In this document: positions 19,001 through 26,520 of the stretch, piece by piece | Layout: each line of letters starts with the position of its first letter | Position numbering within the stretch: the first letter of the stretch is position 1 | From: Stigmatella aurantiaca DW4/3-1 | GTDB lineage: Bacteria > Myxococcota > Myxococcia > Myxococcales > Myxococcaceae | Direction: 5' to 3' | Length of the DNA stretch: 64,000 nt | NCBI RefSeq assembly: GCF_000165485.1 | Contig: NC_014623.1 | Coordinates: forward strand, 3,429,501-3,493,500 | Position numbers and translations under genes: made by a program | Notes under the pieces: generated by a model | Seen by the model: only the letters and a program-made list of their open reading frames with translations | What the model was told of the DNA's origin: nothing | The model's database searches: none

Positions 19001-20028
19001 TCGAGCTGCTCCTCCACCTGGCGGCGCACGGCCCGGGCCTCCTCGTTCGTCTCGGGCGCGCGGCGGTGCGCCATCAGCGCCGCCAGGGCCTCCGACGCCG
19101 TCTGGCCCACCGCGAGCAGCGGCTTGTCCAGCGCCTTCACCCGGTTCATTCCAGAGCGGGCGCTGGCCGCGAAGGTGAGCCGCGCGTGGAAGAGGCACGC
19201 CGCCGGCACCGCGTTGCCTTCGGGCTGCGACCATTGGAACTCCTCGTCCAGCTGTCGCCGCAGCGTCTCGGCGTCCGGGTCGCCGCTCAAGAAGGGCAGC
19301 AGGCAGTCGCGCGAAGCGTCGGCGTACCAGCCGAGCACGTCGTAGCGCAGCCCCGCTGGGGGCGAGGCGGTGGCGAAGTCCGTGTCATGGAAGCCGAAGA
19401 CGGTGCGGCAGTTCGGATAGAAGGACGCGAACGTGGCGCGCACCGGATCCAGCGCGTTGAGCAGGGGCTCGGGGCCCACGGCGGTGAGATCCGCCAGGTA
19501 CTTGGCGCCACTCTGCCCGTGGGCGGCGCGCCAGTCCGCCAGCGGCAGGGCCCGGCCGAGGAAGCGGTAGCGCAGGCCGGGGCCAGGCGCGGGGTCGGGC
19601 ACGGCCATGATAGTGACGGGGGCCTTGCCCTCGTTCTCGATGTCGTCGCCATACCCCTCCGGGTAAAGGTAGTCGCTCTCCACCACCCACTGTCGCTCGG
19701 GCTGGCCTCCTCCAGAGCGCAGGATGAGCCAGCGATTGGGCACCTGGGGAAAGCGGATGCCCGACGCATCGCTTTCGCCCCGGGTCAGGGCGGCCGGCAG
19801 CATCCAGTGCAGATGGATGCCCGCGGGCAGGGGCAGATCCCGCGTGAACGGTGGCGTGAGGATGGCCCCGCTCAGGTTGGGATGGTCGTCGACGTCGCCC
19901 TGGGAGTGTCGGGACGGCAGTTTGCGGTAATCCGCTAGCGCCCGGACAACGGTCTGTTCCCCATCCAGACACAGCGCATGCAACCGGAGGGGAACCTGGA
20001 GGAATCCTCGCCTCGAAGTGGATGCCAT
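16096..20028 (-). CDS. Uncharacterised 1310-aa protein, first gene of the giant-protein operon
   Basis: This very large soluble-looking protein has no signal peptide and no transmembrane helices. Near the N-terminus it has a distinctive block PAGIHLHWMLPAALTRG followed by FPQVPNRWLILRSGG. I associate that block with a conserved but uncharacterised family of large bacterial proteins; this is memory-based. The central part (about 300-470) is helical and Glu/Arg-rich. No nucleotide-binding, protease or glycosidase motif is apparent. A clear Shine-Dalgarno is missing before the ATG. It begins a four-gene operon whose intergenic gaps are 14, 9 and -1 bp. Confidence 0.85.
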   Translation of the reverse strand: MASTSRRGFLQVPLRLHALCLDGEQTVVRALADYRKLPSRHSQGDVDDHPNLSGAILTPPFTRDLPLPAGIHLHWMLPAALTRGESDASGIRFPQVPNRWLILRSGGGQPERQWVVESDYLYPEGYGDDIENEGKAPVTIMAVPDPAPGPGLRYRFLGRALPLADWRAAHGQSGAKYLADLTAVGPEPLLNALDPVRATFASFYPNCRTVFGFHDTDFATASPPAGLRYDVLGWYADASRDCLLPFLSGDPDAETLRRQLDEEFQWSQPEGNAVPAACLFHARLTFAASARSGMNRVKALDKPLLAVGQTASEALAALMAHRRAPETNEEARAVRRQVEEQLEALQLTEHLEGFTLDLDARLLESRHERGFASHAAGIRWALKPQSDETEDVFTSLRRRSSRAVRTTGLPPAWMGQLETLNRLQEAYQRAGDALEALRQRMYTAWYDAMERYENVDSSFFEKYVVPVRQHLTSRGVLNLGEGDLSLNPVAFTVVTRESDFFSTYVEVLDTGQPFDLSDVDADSYWTWAVEFPNCLGRELSAQHTVTVVKKSEAWEIHDQGVVYPVRASAEGLVLEIPVLATSLASRLAEALRVLRDSVAAYNATPEGAAASYQLQGLPAAPYWEPSEPVLLLSGPAARSDLWGDLESATSAPRQLACQHVELSLDLAALPDATVSALRTHLSGLASTGDVWSQTPWSPFLMNWYFRVSPAGRDDNGDCDPELLQRHYLLDTQAVDQRLQAGHEEYFAKEGSIYSGVSLLTPGVSLEARGRLQRYLAQEVLEDYYAEKNVPVEAQHDGYLAEYFDAILSWYLGREGAAPDTSDPVFTALWTYGELRSTPCLAQSLSHFNQVLMLREPTLQLKISDPSAARDTEQFFYTETVRDAMGSTLQHRPLTLDIFNPLRSGAFALTGLWLVDTFGQVKEVVDLETPEDTRVITTDALTPPDTALDHHVLLPPRFNQPARLRFDFLPAKDVQVQRATEHPDTNPVCGWLLVNNQDRALAVYDQAGRALGSIDQGGTWRTAPGTRAAVRTSAQGLPEFANPHLQQVVRHVLALGEVFLSAFLSTQRTALETIDPAAYAEHPSRALLMARPVAVVRAALALEFKGPPALDPNAIADGKDTPRGVEKVKVPIRLGEFGQLDDGLVGYWRESPDSAGGYTYDHEGTFFSPQLRSVGHPRIKTYGDESLLMLRTAADPAQHVTMLLDPRGQVHATTGVLPSEQLRLLPEFYAQALADLEVSFLTAPLLTDRGTLRLPVPEEPGLTWSWTMRQPDGAWAETNKLDPVNPRAAFSAAQEVREGWLMLRRSEESGA

Positions 20029-20232
20029 TCATCGAGGTTTCGATAGACTTCACGGCAGGTCAAATAGATTTAGGCCGGAGTTGTCAGTTCTTTACTCTTG
20101 CACTCGGTTCCGCGTGTGCTCTCAGAGTGCGTGCGCCGTGAGAGGGTGAGGGCACTCGCCAAGCTGTGGGATTTGGCCCCACTGCGCGAGTGCTCACGAT
20201 GATAGCGTGGCAATCTAGGAGGTCACCCATCA
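20029..20232. promoter_or_regulatory. Divergent promoter region, giant-protein operon / DUF2381-kinase genes
   Basis: This 204-bp region separates the four-gene minus-strand operon from the plus-strand DUF2381 gene. It includes an AT-richer segment (20060-20105) and, at 20217-20223, a near-perfect Shine-Dalgarno AGGAGGT that supports the TTG start at 20233. No clear operator palindrome was recognised. Confidence 0.45.
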
Positions 20233-21102
20233 TTGATCCAACCGCTTAGATTGGCCCTTGCGCTCGTGCTCCTCATGGGGACTGTGGCACGAGCGGAGCC
20301 GACGCCTGGGGGGCGCATCGAGCGCACGCGCGCTGTCGCCGTCGCGAGCAGCCCCGCTGAGCCGCTGCCCGAGGTTCACGTCACGGGGGATGCGCCGACG
20401 GTGCTCTTCTTCCCCGCGCCGATCCAGACGAAGACCCTCACCTTCGATGAGTCCCGGATCCGCGTGCTGGACACGGGAGCACTCACGATCGTCCTTCAAG
20501 CCGTGACGGACCTGAAGGAAGGCGAGCGCCACGAGATCGGGGTCTTCTTCGCCGACGGGAGAGCGCCATCGCGGGCCGCCTTCGTGCTCGTGACCGACCC
20601 CACCGAAGTGGATACCCGGATCGATGTACAGCGCCCCGAGCCGCCCGCAGCGCCTTGCCAGAACGAAGCTCTGTCTCGCGCACCGCTACCGGAGGACTTC
20701 GTGTTGCTTGGGTACGTGGGCGACCAAGGCGTGTCGGTCGTCCCCATCAAGAGCGCCGATGCGGAGGCACAGGGCCTTACAGCAAACATGGGAAAATTGT
20801 ATCTCGGGAATGGATGGGCGTTGGTTTCGGTGCTGATCCGCAATCACCCCAAGCAGCCCAGGTGGACACCGCGAGAGGCATCTTTGCGGAGACCCATGGG
20901 GCCGCCGCTTCAAGCGCGTCTGGTGATGAAAGGCGGCAGCATGATCGAGCCGGGAGAAGGCGGGCGAGCGCTTGCCGTGGTGGACATGCCGACCTTGGAC
21001 GCAGACACGTCCTTCACGCTGGAACTGCGCGGCGAAGATGGCCGCAGCCTCAAGATTCCAGACATGCGTTTTCCGAAAGCTGTAAAGGAGGAGGTTCAAT
21101 GA
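20233..21102 (+). CDS. DUF2381 family secreted protein
   Basis: This 289-aa protein has a signal peptide (hydrophobic core LRLALALVLLMG, then ARAE) and the strand pattern of the myxobacterial DUF2381 paralogous family. Typical elements are PTVLFFPAPI, LDTGALTIVLQ and the late EGGRALAVVD with a LRGEDGRSL strand. The family is beta-rich, exported and of unknown function, usually encoded beside a Ser/Thr kinase. The start is a TTG supported by AGGAGGT 9 bases upstream. Its stop overlaps the kinase ATG (ATGA), so the two are translationally coupled. Confidence 0.9.
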   Translation: MIQPLRLALALVLLMGTVARAEPTPGGRIERTRAVAVASSPAEPLPEVHVTGDAPTVLFFPAPIQTKTLTFDESRIRVLDTGALTIVLQAVTDLKEGERHEIGVFFADGRAPSRAAFVLVTDPTEVDTRIDVQRPEPPAAPCQNEALSRAPLPEDFVLLGYVGDQGVSVVPIKSADAEAQGLTANMGKLYLGNGWALVSVLIRNHPKQPRWTPREASLRRPMGPPLQARLVMKGGSMIEPGEGGRALAVVDMPTLDADTSFTLELRGEDGRSLKIPDMRFPKAVKEEVQ

Positions 21103-22844
21103 CAGCAAATCTGCTTCGGCTGCCATCTGGCGCCATGGTTGACGGCTGGCATGTTTCAAGGGAACTCGGCAACGGTGGTTTTGCCGTCGTCTACTTGGTG
21201 GAGAAGAGCGGTAAGCCTTACGCGCTCAAGGTGGCGCGCCATCGCGAAGCCAGCGGGGACGACAAGCGGACACATGCCCGGATGGTGCGTGAGGCCACAA
21301 CACTTCTCATGCTGAACCATCCCAACATCATCCGGCCCCAAGGGCATGGCCATGCGGAAACGGGCAATATGTATGTTGCACTTGAATACGTGGATGGCTG
21401 GACGTTGGCGGAGTGGAAGGAACGCAAGCACCCGACCATCCACGAGATCCTGCGGGTGTTCGTCAAGCTCGCTTCCGCGTTGTCGTATATGCATGATCGG
21501 GGTGTGCTCCACCGGGATTTGAAGCTGGTCAACGTCCTGATCCGCAAGAGCGACGGGGAGCCCATCATCATCGACTTTGGCTGCGCGACCTACTCACTGG
21601 CCGAAGACCTCACGGAAGAAGGATTGCCCCCGGGAACTGAGCGCTTTCGCGCGCCCGAGCAGTTCAGTTTTCTGCGCGAGCACAAGAATGAGCACCGGGC
21701 GCGGTATGCCTTCAAAGTGGCCGACGAGATCTTCGCGCTGGGTGTCATGCTCTATGACTTGCTGACGGACCCGCGGCCGACGGAGAACAACCGGCGCAAG
21801 ATCTTGAATGATCCGCTTTTGCCGCATCCACCAGCATTCAGGGTGAACCCTCGGATCCCTGAGCCGCTCAGCGACTTGGTCGAGACGATGATTTCCCGGG
21901 ACCCCTCCAAGCGCCCCGTGGACACCGAAGCACTCAGTCGCGAGCTGAAAGAGCACCTTGAAAGTTCGGGGGCCGAGTACATGGTGCCCGCCCATGCCCC
22001 TTCGGAACAGTGCCCGTCTGGGGCACCTGGGGCTGGGGGGGCTCCTACGGCAATCCAAAGCGGCCCCACACCGCGCAGAAGTGCGTCCAGGGCAATCGCC
22101 GCAAGTGCCGCGCTGGTGGTGGCCCTGGCCGCGGCTGTGACCTTCTGGCGCGTCTCTGGAGACATTCCCGCCCCGCTTACGGACCATTCCGCACCGCCGA
22201 TGACATCCGCCCCTGATATGTCCCTCCCGAGCCCCGCGTCGATGGCTATTCCCCCGGCGACGGACGCTGTTCAGAAGGAAGGTTCAACCGTGAAGATGGA
22301 TACACCTGAAGTCCCGGCTCAAGGGCGCCCCCAGCGCGTACAGAAGAGGATGAGTGCTGGCGAATGCGCCGCGATGTCGCTCGTCGTGGCCCTGGCGGCT
22401 GGCTGCCCTGGCTCCCAGATTCGGCCCGAGTCCTTCACCTGTCCGGCCGGTGCCGCGCGTGCCATGTTGAACGACCTTCACTGGAAGGATGACGACCAGT
22501 TCTTTCTCGTTCTCGACGACCGGTACGACATCGACGAGCGGATCTGGTTCACCCCCGGCTCAGAAGTGGTGGGTGTAGTGCCGAAAATGAAGGGGCTGGA
22601 CCGGAGGCACTATGAAGTGGCCCCTGCTGGGACACGCTTCTACGGGAAGGCTTACTACCTCTCGGACAGGATGGGCCGCGCGGACGGGCCGGCGCTGGTT
22701 ATCCGGTACGACCGCGTGAAGCTCCCTGGACAGGAGGAGAGACCTGTCTGCGTCGTAGTGGAGGGCCGCTCCTACGGATTCAAGGACGGCCGAGTGAAGG
22801 CTATTAATCAAGGCGCGGGGGATGTCGTGGACCGCTGGCCCTGA
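21099..22844 (+). CDS. Membrane-anchored eukaryotic-like Ser/Thr protein kinase
   Basis: This 581-aa protein has a complete Hanks kinase core: glycine loop GNGGFAVV (24-31), VAIK-type Lys44, catalytic loop HRDLKLVN (His138, Asp140), DFG Asp159 and a conserved Ala-Pro-Glu (APEQF). A Ser/Pro-rich juxtamembrane segment leads to one transmembrane helix (about 331-350). The roughly 230-residue outer domain has no family I recognise, with two Cys-containing stretches (SAGECAAMS, FTCPAGAA). It is coupled to the DUF2381 gene upstream. The kinase is cytoplasmic and the C-terminal domain periplasmic, a sensor-like layout. Confidence 0.92.
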   Translation: MTANLLRLPSGAMVDGWHVSRELGNGGFAVVYLVEKSGKPYALKVARHREASGDDKRTHARMVREATTLLMLNHPNIIRPQGHGHAETGNMYVALEYVDGWTLAEWKERKHPTIHEILRVFVKLASALSYMHDRGVLHRDLKLVNVLIRKSDGEPIIIDFGCATYSLAEDLTEEGLPPGTERFRAPEQFSFLREHKNEHRARYAFKVADEIFALGVMLYDLLTDPRPTENNRRKILNDPLLPHPPAFRVNPRIPEPLSDLVETMISRDPSKRPVDTEALSRELKEHLESSGAEYMVPAHAPSEQCPSGAPGAGGAPTAIQSGPTPRRSASRAIAASAALVVALAAAVTFWRVSGDIPAPLTDHSAPPMTSAPDMSLPSPASMAIPPATDAVQKEGSTVKMDTPEVPAQGRPQRVQKRMSAGECAAMSLVVALAAGCPGSQIRPESFTCPAGAARAMLNDLHWKDDDQFFLVLDDRYDIDERIWFTPGSEVVGVVPKMKGLDRRHYEVAPAGTRFYGKAYYLSDRMGRADGPALVIRYDRVKLPGQEERPVCVVVEGRSYGFKDGRVKAINQGAGDVVDRWP

Positions 22845-23004
22845 CCCTGCTGTGCATCAGGACGTGACAGGTAGCCACCTGCTCGTCATCCTGTCAGACA
22901 CACGACGGTCTCTGACCTAGGGGGTAGTTCCATTTTGCCCAATCCTGCGGGTAGTATGTGCCCGTGTCGCTGCGGCTTGGTGCCGCGCGACAGGAGGGAA
23001 GAAC

Positions 23005-24150
23005 ATGTCGACAGGCAAATTCGGAATTCCGAGGGGGACGATTCTCTTCGAGATGGACGGCATTCAGTATGAATTCCGCGAAGACCTGGGGGAGGTCCGG
23101 CGCGGGATCAGTCATCTGGTGGCACGGCAGCGCATCAACGGGCGCCCTGGACGGAAGGTGTTGCTAAAGGCGGTGGGCCCTTCGAGCGGCCCTCTGATCA
23201 CGAGGATCCTGCGCGCAAGGGCGAAGCTGGAAGAGCAGGTGCGCTTGGCCAAGTATCTCGACCACCCGGGGATTCTTCGGGTCCACGGGCTGAAAAAGAC
23301 CGAAGAGGCATGGTACGTGCTTACCGAGTTTCCGGACGGAAACAGCTTGAGCAGCCTGATCAACATCGTGATTGAGTGCCGCCGTTGGTACACGCCGCTC
23401 TTCGCGATGTATGTCGGCGCCCGGTTGGCGGAAGTGCTTGAGTACGCGCACACCGTGAAGGGCGAGCGGGGGAACCCTTTGAACATCGTTCACCGGGCCA
23501 TCAATGCGGATCATGTTTTTCTGGATTGGAACGGCATTGTTCGGGTCTCTGACTTCGGACTGTCCCTTTCCGCTTTGCCGGGCCGCGTACCTTCCACCGC
23601 TCAACGCTTGCTTGGAGATGGCTTTTACTCCTCGCCGGAAATGCTCCTGAGCAGGCGTATTGACGCGCGAGCGGATCTCTTCTCGATCGGTGTGATCATG
23701 CTCGAACTGGCAACCGGGAAGAACCTGCTCTATGCGCCGGATGAGCTGACGGCAACGGTCAAGGCGTCCCTTTCTTCGAGACAGCTCAGCCGGGTCAAGC
23801 GCGCCGTTGAACGGGCTCAGCTTTCAAGAGGCAACCGCATGGCGGGGGATGCCGTCTGGCGCGCGGCGACTTACACGGAAGCGGACGTCGAGACGGACAC
23901 GGCCGGTCTCCCGGAGGGACTGCGCATGACGCTTCGCAAGCTTCTCCATCCCGAACTCGGGAAGCGCTACCAGACGGCGGGGGAATTGGTGGTCGACCTG
24001 CGCCACTGGCTCGGAGAGCTGGCCTTTAGCCCCGCCGATGCGGTCGAGGAACTGACGCGCACCATGGATGAGGCTTCGGCTCGCTTGGACAGAGAGGGAG
24101 TGGAGGGGTCGATCTCCGCGAGGCGCCGGGAGCACATCACGACGGCCTAG
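23005..24150 (+). CDS. Protein-kinase-fold protein lacking catalytic Asp (predicted pseudokinase)
   Basis: This 381-aa protein has a kinase fold but a degenerate active site. A VAIK-like Lys (VLLKAV, Lys55) and DFG (Asp183) are present. The HRD motif reads His163-Arg164-Ala165, so the catalytic Asp is Ala, and the magnesium-binding Asn position is His170. The N-lobe lacks a GxGxxG loop. A kinase-like C-lobe follows (DLFSIGVIMLELATG, then the C-terminal RYQTAGELVVDL). There is no transmembrane helix. A strong RBS (AGGAGGGAA) lies 5 bp upstream. Placement 160 bp after an intact kinase suggests a regulatory or scaffold role, which is inference. Confidence 0.85.
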   Translation: MSTGKFGIPRGTILFEMDGIQYEFREDLGEVRRGISHLVARQRINGRPGRKVLLKAVGPSSGPLITRILRARAKLEEQVRLAKYLDHPGILRVHGLKKTEEAWYVLTEFPDGNSLSSLINIVIECRRWYTPLFAMYVGARLAEVLEYAHTVKGERGNPLNIVHRAINADHVFLDWNGIVRVSDFGLSLSALPGRVPSTAQRLLGDGFYSSPEMLLSRRIDARADLFSIGVIMLELATGKNLLYAPDELTATVKASLSSRQLSRVKRAVERAQLSRGNRMAGDAVWRAATYTEADVETDTAGLPEGLRMTLRKLLHPELGKRYQTAGELVVDLRHWLGELAFSPADAVEELTRTMDEASARLDREGVEGSISARRREHITTA

Positions 24151-24327
24151 CGGCGTTGCGGGTCGCACTGTCGGAGGAAAATCTGGGAGGCCACCCGCGC
24201 CAAGAGCGCGGATTCGGCGGCCCACTGAACCCGCCTACTCCGGATCATCGATTCCCTGGGATGTCGCGGTTTTACTCTGGGCCAGCGCTTTGCCAGTGTG
24301 AGCCTCCTCTCATCGGGAGCTCACAAC

Positions 24328-25764
24328 ATGTCGGTTCGAGGCGCAGGGGTCGTGTTGGGTTGTATCGCCGGAGTGGTGACAAGCGGGTGTGGCTCCGAAA
24401 GCCCCCAGAGGCCGGTGGAGGTGAGCACCGGCCTGGCACTGGACGGCGAGGCGATCCGCGTCGTCTACGGCAACGGTCCGGGCACGGCCGTGGAGGGCAA
24501 TGATCCGCGGCTGAGCGCCGCGGCCAACGCCATCCAGAATGGGACGGAGCCGCAGGACGCATCGTTCGCGGTGGCGGGAACGGGGACGGTGACGGGCCGG
24601 CTGACGGCCAACACCGAGGTGTTGCTCGATGCGAAGACCCCAACAGCGTCATGGACACCGCTGCTGAGCGTGCGGAACACCACGGCGGGGGGCACCGAAC
24701 CGGTATGGGACCGGTTCTCGCTCTTCACGGTGGATTCGGCGGGCGGGCTGCTGGCACGGGGCGAGATGGGCTTCGGAAGCATCCCCACCTCGGGAAAGGG
24801 CTACCGGATGATGTGGTACCCCTTCAAGGCCGCCTTCCGGGCGGGCTATGCCGAGACGCAATGGGACGACGCCAACATCGGCAGTTTCTCCTGGGCGGGG
24901 GGAAACCTGACGGTGGCCAGCGCGTATGGCTCTTTCGCGTACGGCGACCTGTGCCAGGCAACCGCCACGGCTTCGGTCTGCCTGGGCTCCTCCAACAAGG
25001 CCAGTGGGACGGCGTCGGTGGCCACGGGCGCCTCGACCACCGCGAGTGGTTTCGGCTCCGTGGCGATGGGCTACACCAACGTGGCCAGCGGACAGGGGGC
25101 GATGGCGCTGGGGTACCGCGTGACGGCGGACGCGGATTACTCCACGGCGTTGGGCCACCGGGCGAGCTCAGGTGGTTTCACGGGTTCTTTCATCTGGGCG
25201 GACCAATCCACGACCAACATCGTGACGAACTCCGCGGCCAACCAGTTCATGGTGCGTGCAGCGGGGGGGTTGCGGCTGCGCACCAAGAGCGATCTCAGCA
25301 CGGGGTGCGACCTGCCCGCGGGGTCCGGGGTTTTCTCGTGCACATCGGATCGCGACACCAAAGAGGACTTCCGCCGGGTGAATGGGGAAGAGGTGCTGGC
25401 GAAGGTGGCCGGGATGACGGTGGAGAGCTGGCGCTACAAGACAGAGGCGGCGGGTGTGCGGCACGTGGGCCCAGTGGCGCAGGACTTCCGCGCGGCCTTC
25501 GGTTTGGGCACGGATGACAAGAGCATCGGCATGCTCGACATCGACGGCGTGAACATGGTGGCCATTCAGGCGCTGGAGCGCCGCACGCAGGAGTTGAACG
25601 CGAAGACGGCGGAGGTGGATGCGCTCAAGTCACAGGTGACGGACCTCCAGCGCAGCGTCGAGCGGCTGGAGGCGGCCATGAAGGCGTTGAGCGCGAAACC
25701 GTCCTCTCCGGAAGGGGGGGCGAGGACGCTGACCGCTGCTCCCGGCGTGCCGGGGCTCAGGTAG
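24328..25764 (+). CDS. Lipoprotein with YadA-like head repeats and C-terminal S74 intramolecular chaperone domain
   Basis: This 478-aa protein has a lipoprotein signal (VVTSGC). The middle (about 190-290) carries head-type repeats of trimeric adhesins: GSFAYGD, CLGSSNKASG, VATGASTTASG, VAMGYTNVASG and MALGYRVTADAD. The C-terminal 150 residues are a peptidase S74/endosialidase-type intramolecular chaperone: SDRDTKEDF, then RHVGPVAQDF and a terminal coiled coil (ELNAKTAEVDALKSQ). S74 domains drive trimerisation of fibres and then self-cleave at a Ser, so the product is likely a surface trimer. The ATG at 24328 has GGGAG upstream; an in-frame GTG at 24298 is less likely. Confidence 0.88.
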   Translation: MSVRGAGVVLGCIAGVVTSGCGSESPQRPVEVSTGLALDGEAIRVVYGNGPGTAVEGNDPRLSAAANAIQNGTEPQDASFAVAGTGTVTGRLTANTEVLLDAKTPTASWTPLLSVRNTTAGGTEPVWDRFSLFTVDSAGGLLARGEMGFGSIPTSGKGYRMMWYPFKAAFRAGYAETQWDDANIGSFSWAGGNLTVASAYGSFAYGDLCQATATASVCLGSSNKASGTASVATGASTTASGFGSVAMGYTNVASGQGAMALGYRVTADADYSTALGHRASSGGFTGSFIWADQSTTNIVTNSAANQFMVRAAGGLRLRTKSDLSTGCDLPAGSGVFSCTSDRDTKEDFRRVNGEEVLAKVAGMTVESWRYKTEAAGVRHVGPVAQDFRAAFGLGTDDKSIGMLDIDGVNMVAIQALERRTQELNAKTAEVDALKSQVTDLQRSVERLEAAMKALSAKPSSPEGGARTLTAAPGVPGLR

Positions 25765-25831
25765 GCTCACGCCGTCAGAGCGGCATGGAGGCCGTGTTTT
25801 CTTTCTCGATGCGGATGGAGTGCCTCGTTTC

Positions 25832-26227
25832 ATGATCGATCACACAGGTATTGGCGTTGAGGACGTTCCCAGCGCCGCCGCATTTTATGATGCGGCGTTG
25901 GGTGCGCTTGGGATGCGCCGTGTCATAGAACTTCAAGAGGGCGATCGTCTGGACGGCGTTGGCTATGGAGTGGACTATCCGGTCTTCTGGATTGACCGCT
26001 TTCATCCGCACAGCGTGAAGCAGCACACGGCGTTTGTCGCGAAGAGCCGTGCCGAGGTGGATGCGTTTTACACGGCAGCCCTGCGTGCCGGTGGGACTGA
26101 TCACGGCGCTCCAGGACTGCGTCCGACTTCGGCGGGCTACCCGTCTGGATATTACGCGGCCTTCGTGCTCGATCCAGACGGCAACAATATGGAGGCTGTT
26201 TACAGAGAGCGCCAAGCTCAGCGCTGA
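25832..26227 (+). CDS. VOC (glyoxalase/bleomycin-resistance) family protein
   Basis: This 131-aa VOC fold protein begins MIDHTGIGVEDV and ends with the typical metal-site strand FVLDPDGNNMEAVY. A first His (IDHTG) and a final Glu (EAVY) are in metal-ligand positions. The substrate is unknown. GGATGGAG lies 11 bases before the ATG. A decayed second copy exists at 41191-41370. Confidence 0.9.
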   Translation: MIDHTGIGVEDVPSAAAFYDAALGALGMRRVIELQEGDRLDGVGYGVDYPVFWIDRFHPHSVKQHTAFVAKSRAEVDAFYTAALRAGGTDHGAPGLRPTSAGYPSGYYAAFVLDPDGNNMEAVYRERQAQR

Positions 26228-26353
26228 GTTGAACGGCGGGTGACCTGGCCACCCCGGGACGAGATGGGACGGGGCGGGGGACCGATCAAGTGTGAAATCA
26301 AGGCGTTAGCCGGTAACAGTGCGACCTGCTTGGGGTTTTGCTTTCGCCTTGAT

Positions 26354-26378
26354 GCGGGTTCGAATCCCGCTGCCTCCA
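26354..26378 (+). other. tRNA/tmRNA 3'-end-like fragment (possible attachment-site relic)
   Basis: The segment has a perfect T-arm (GCGGG, loop TTCGAAT, CCCGC) followed by a 7-base acceptor-like strand TGCCTCC and A. No matching 5' acceptor strand (GGAGGCA) or D/anticodon arms are found in the preceding 150 bp, so this is only a 3' end. Such isolated ends are left when integrases insert into tRNA or tmRNA genes. A similar end is at 37687-37711 (22 of 25 identical). Confidence 0.5.
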
Positions 26379-26520
26379 TCTCAAGAAGCTGTCATGGACG
26401 TGCAGGGCCACCTTCGTCGAACCGGACGATCAGCCCGGCTTGCTCTGGCGTACAGCACATCGGCCTCACCTGACCGTGGACTCCCGCGGATGCGCCGCAT
26501 CGTGCGAGCGACGTCGGCGC

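Noticed and set aside
26354..26378. An intact tRNA gene
   Set aside because: Only the T-arm and 3' acceptor strand exist; no pairing 5' strand or anticodon arm upstream. The same holds for 37687-37711.
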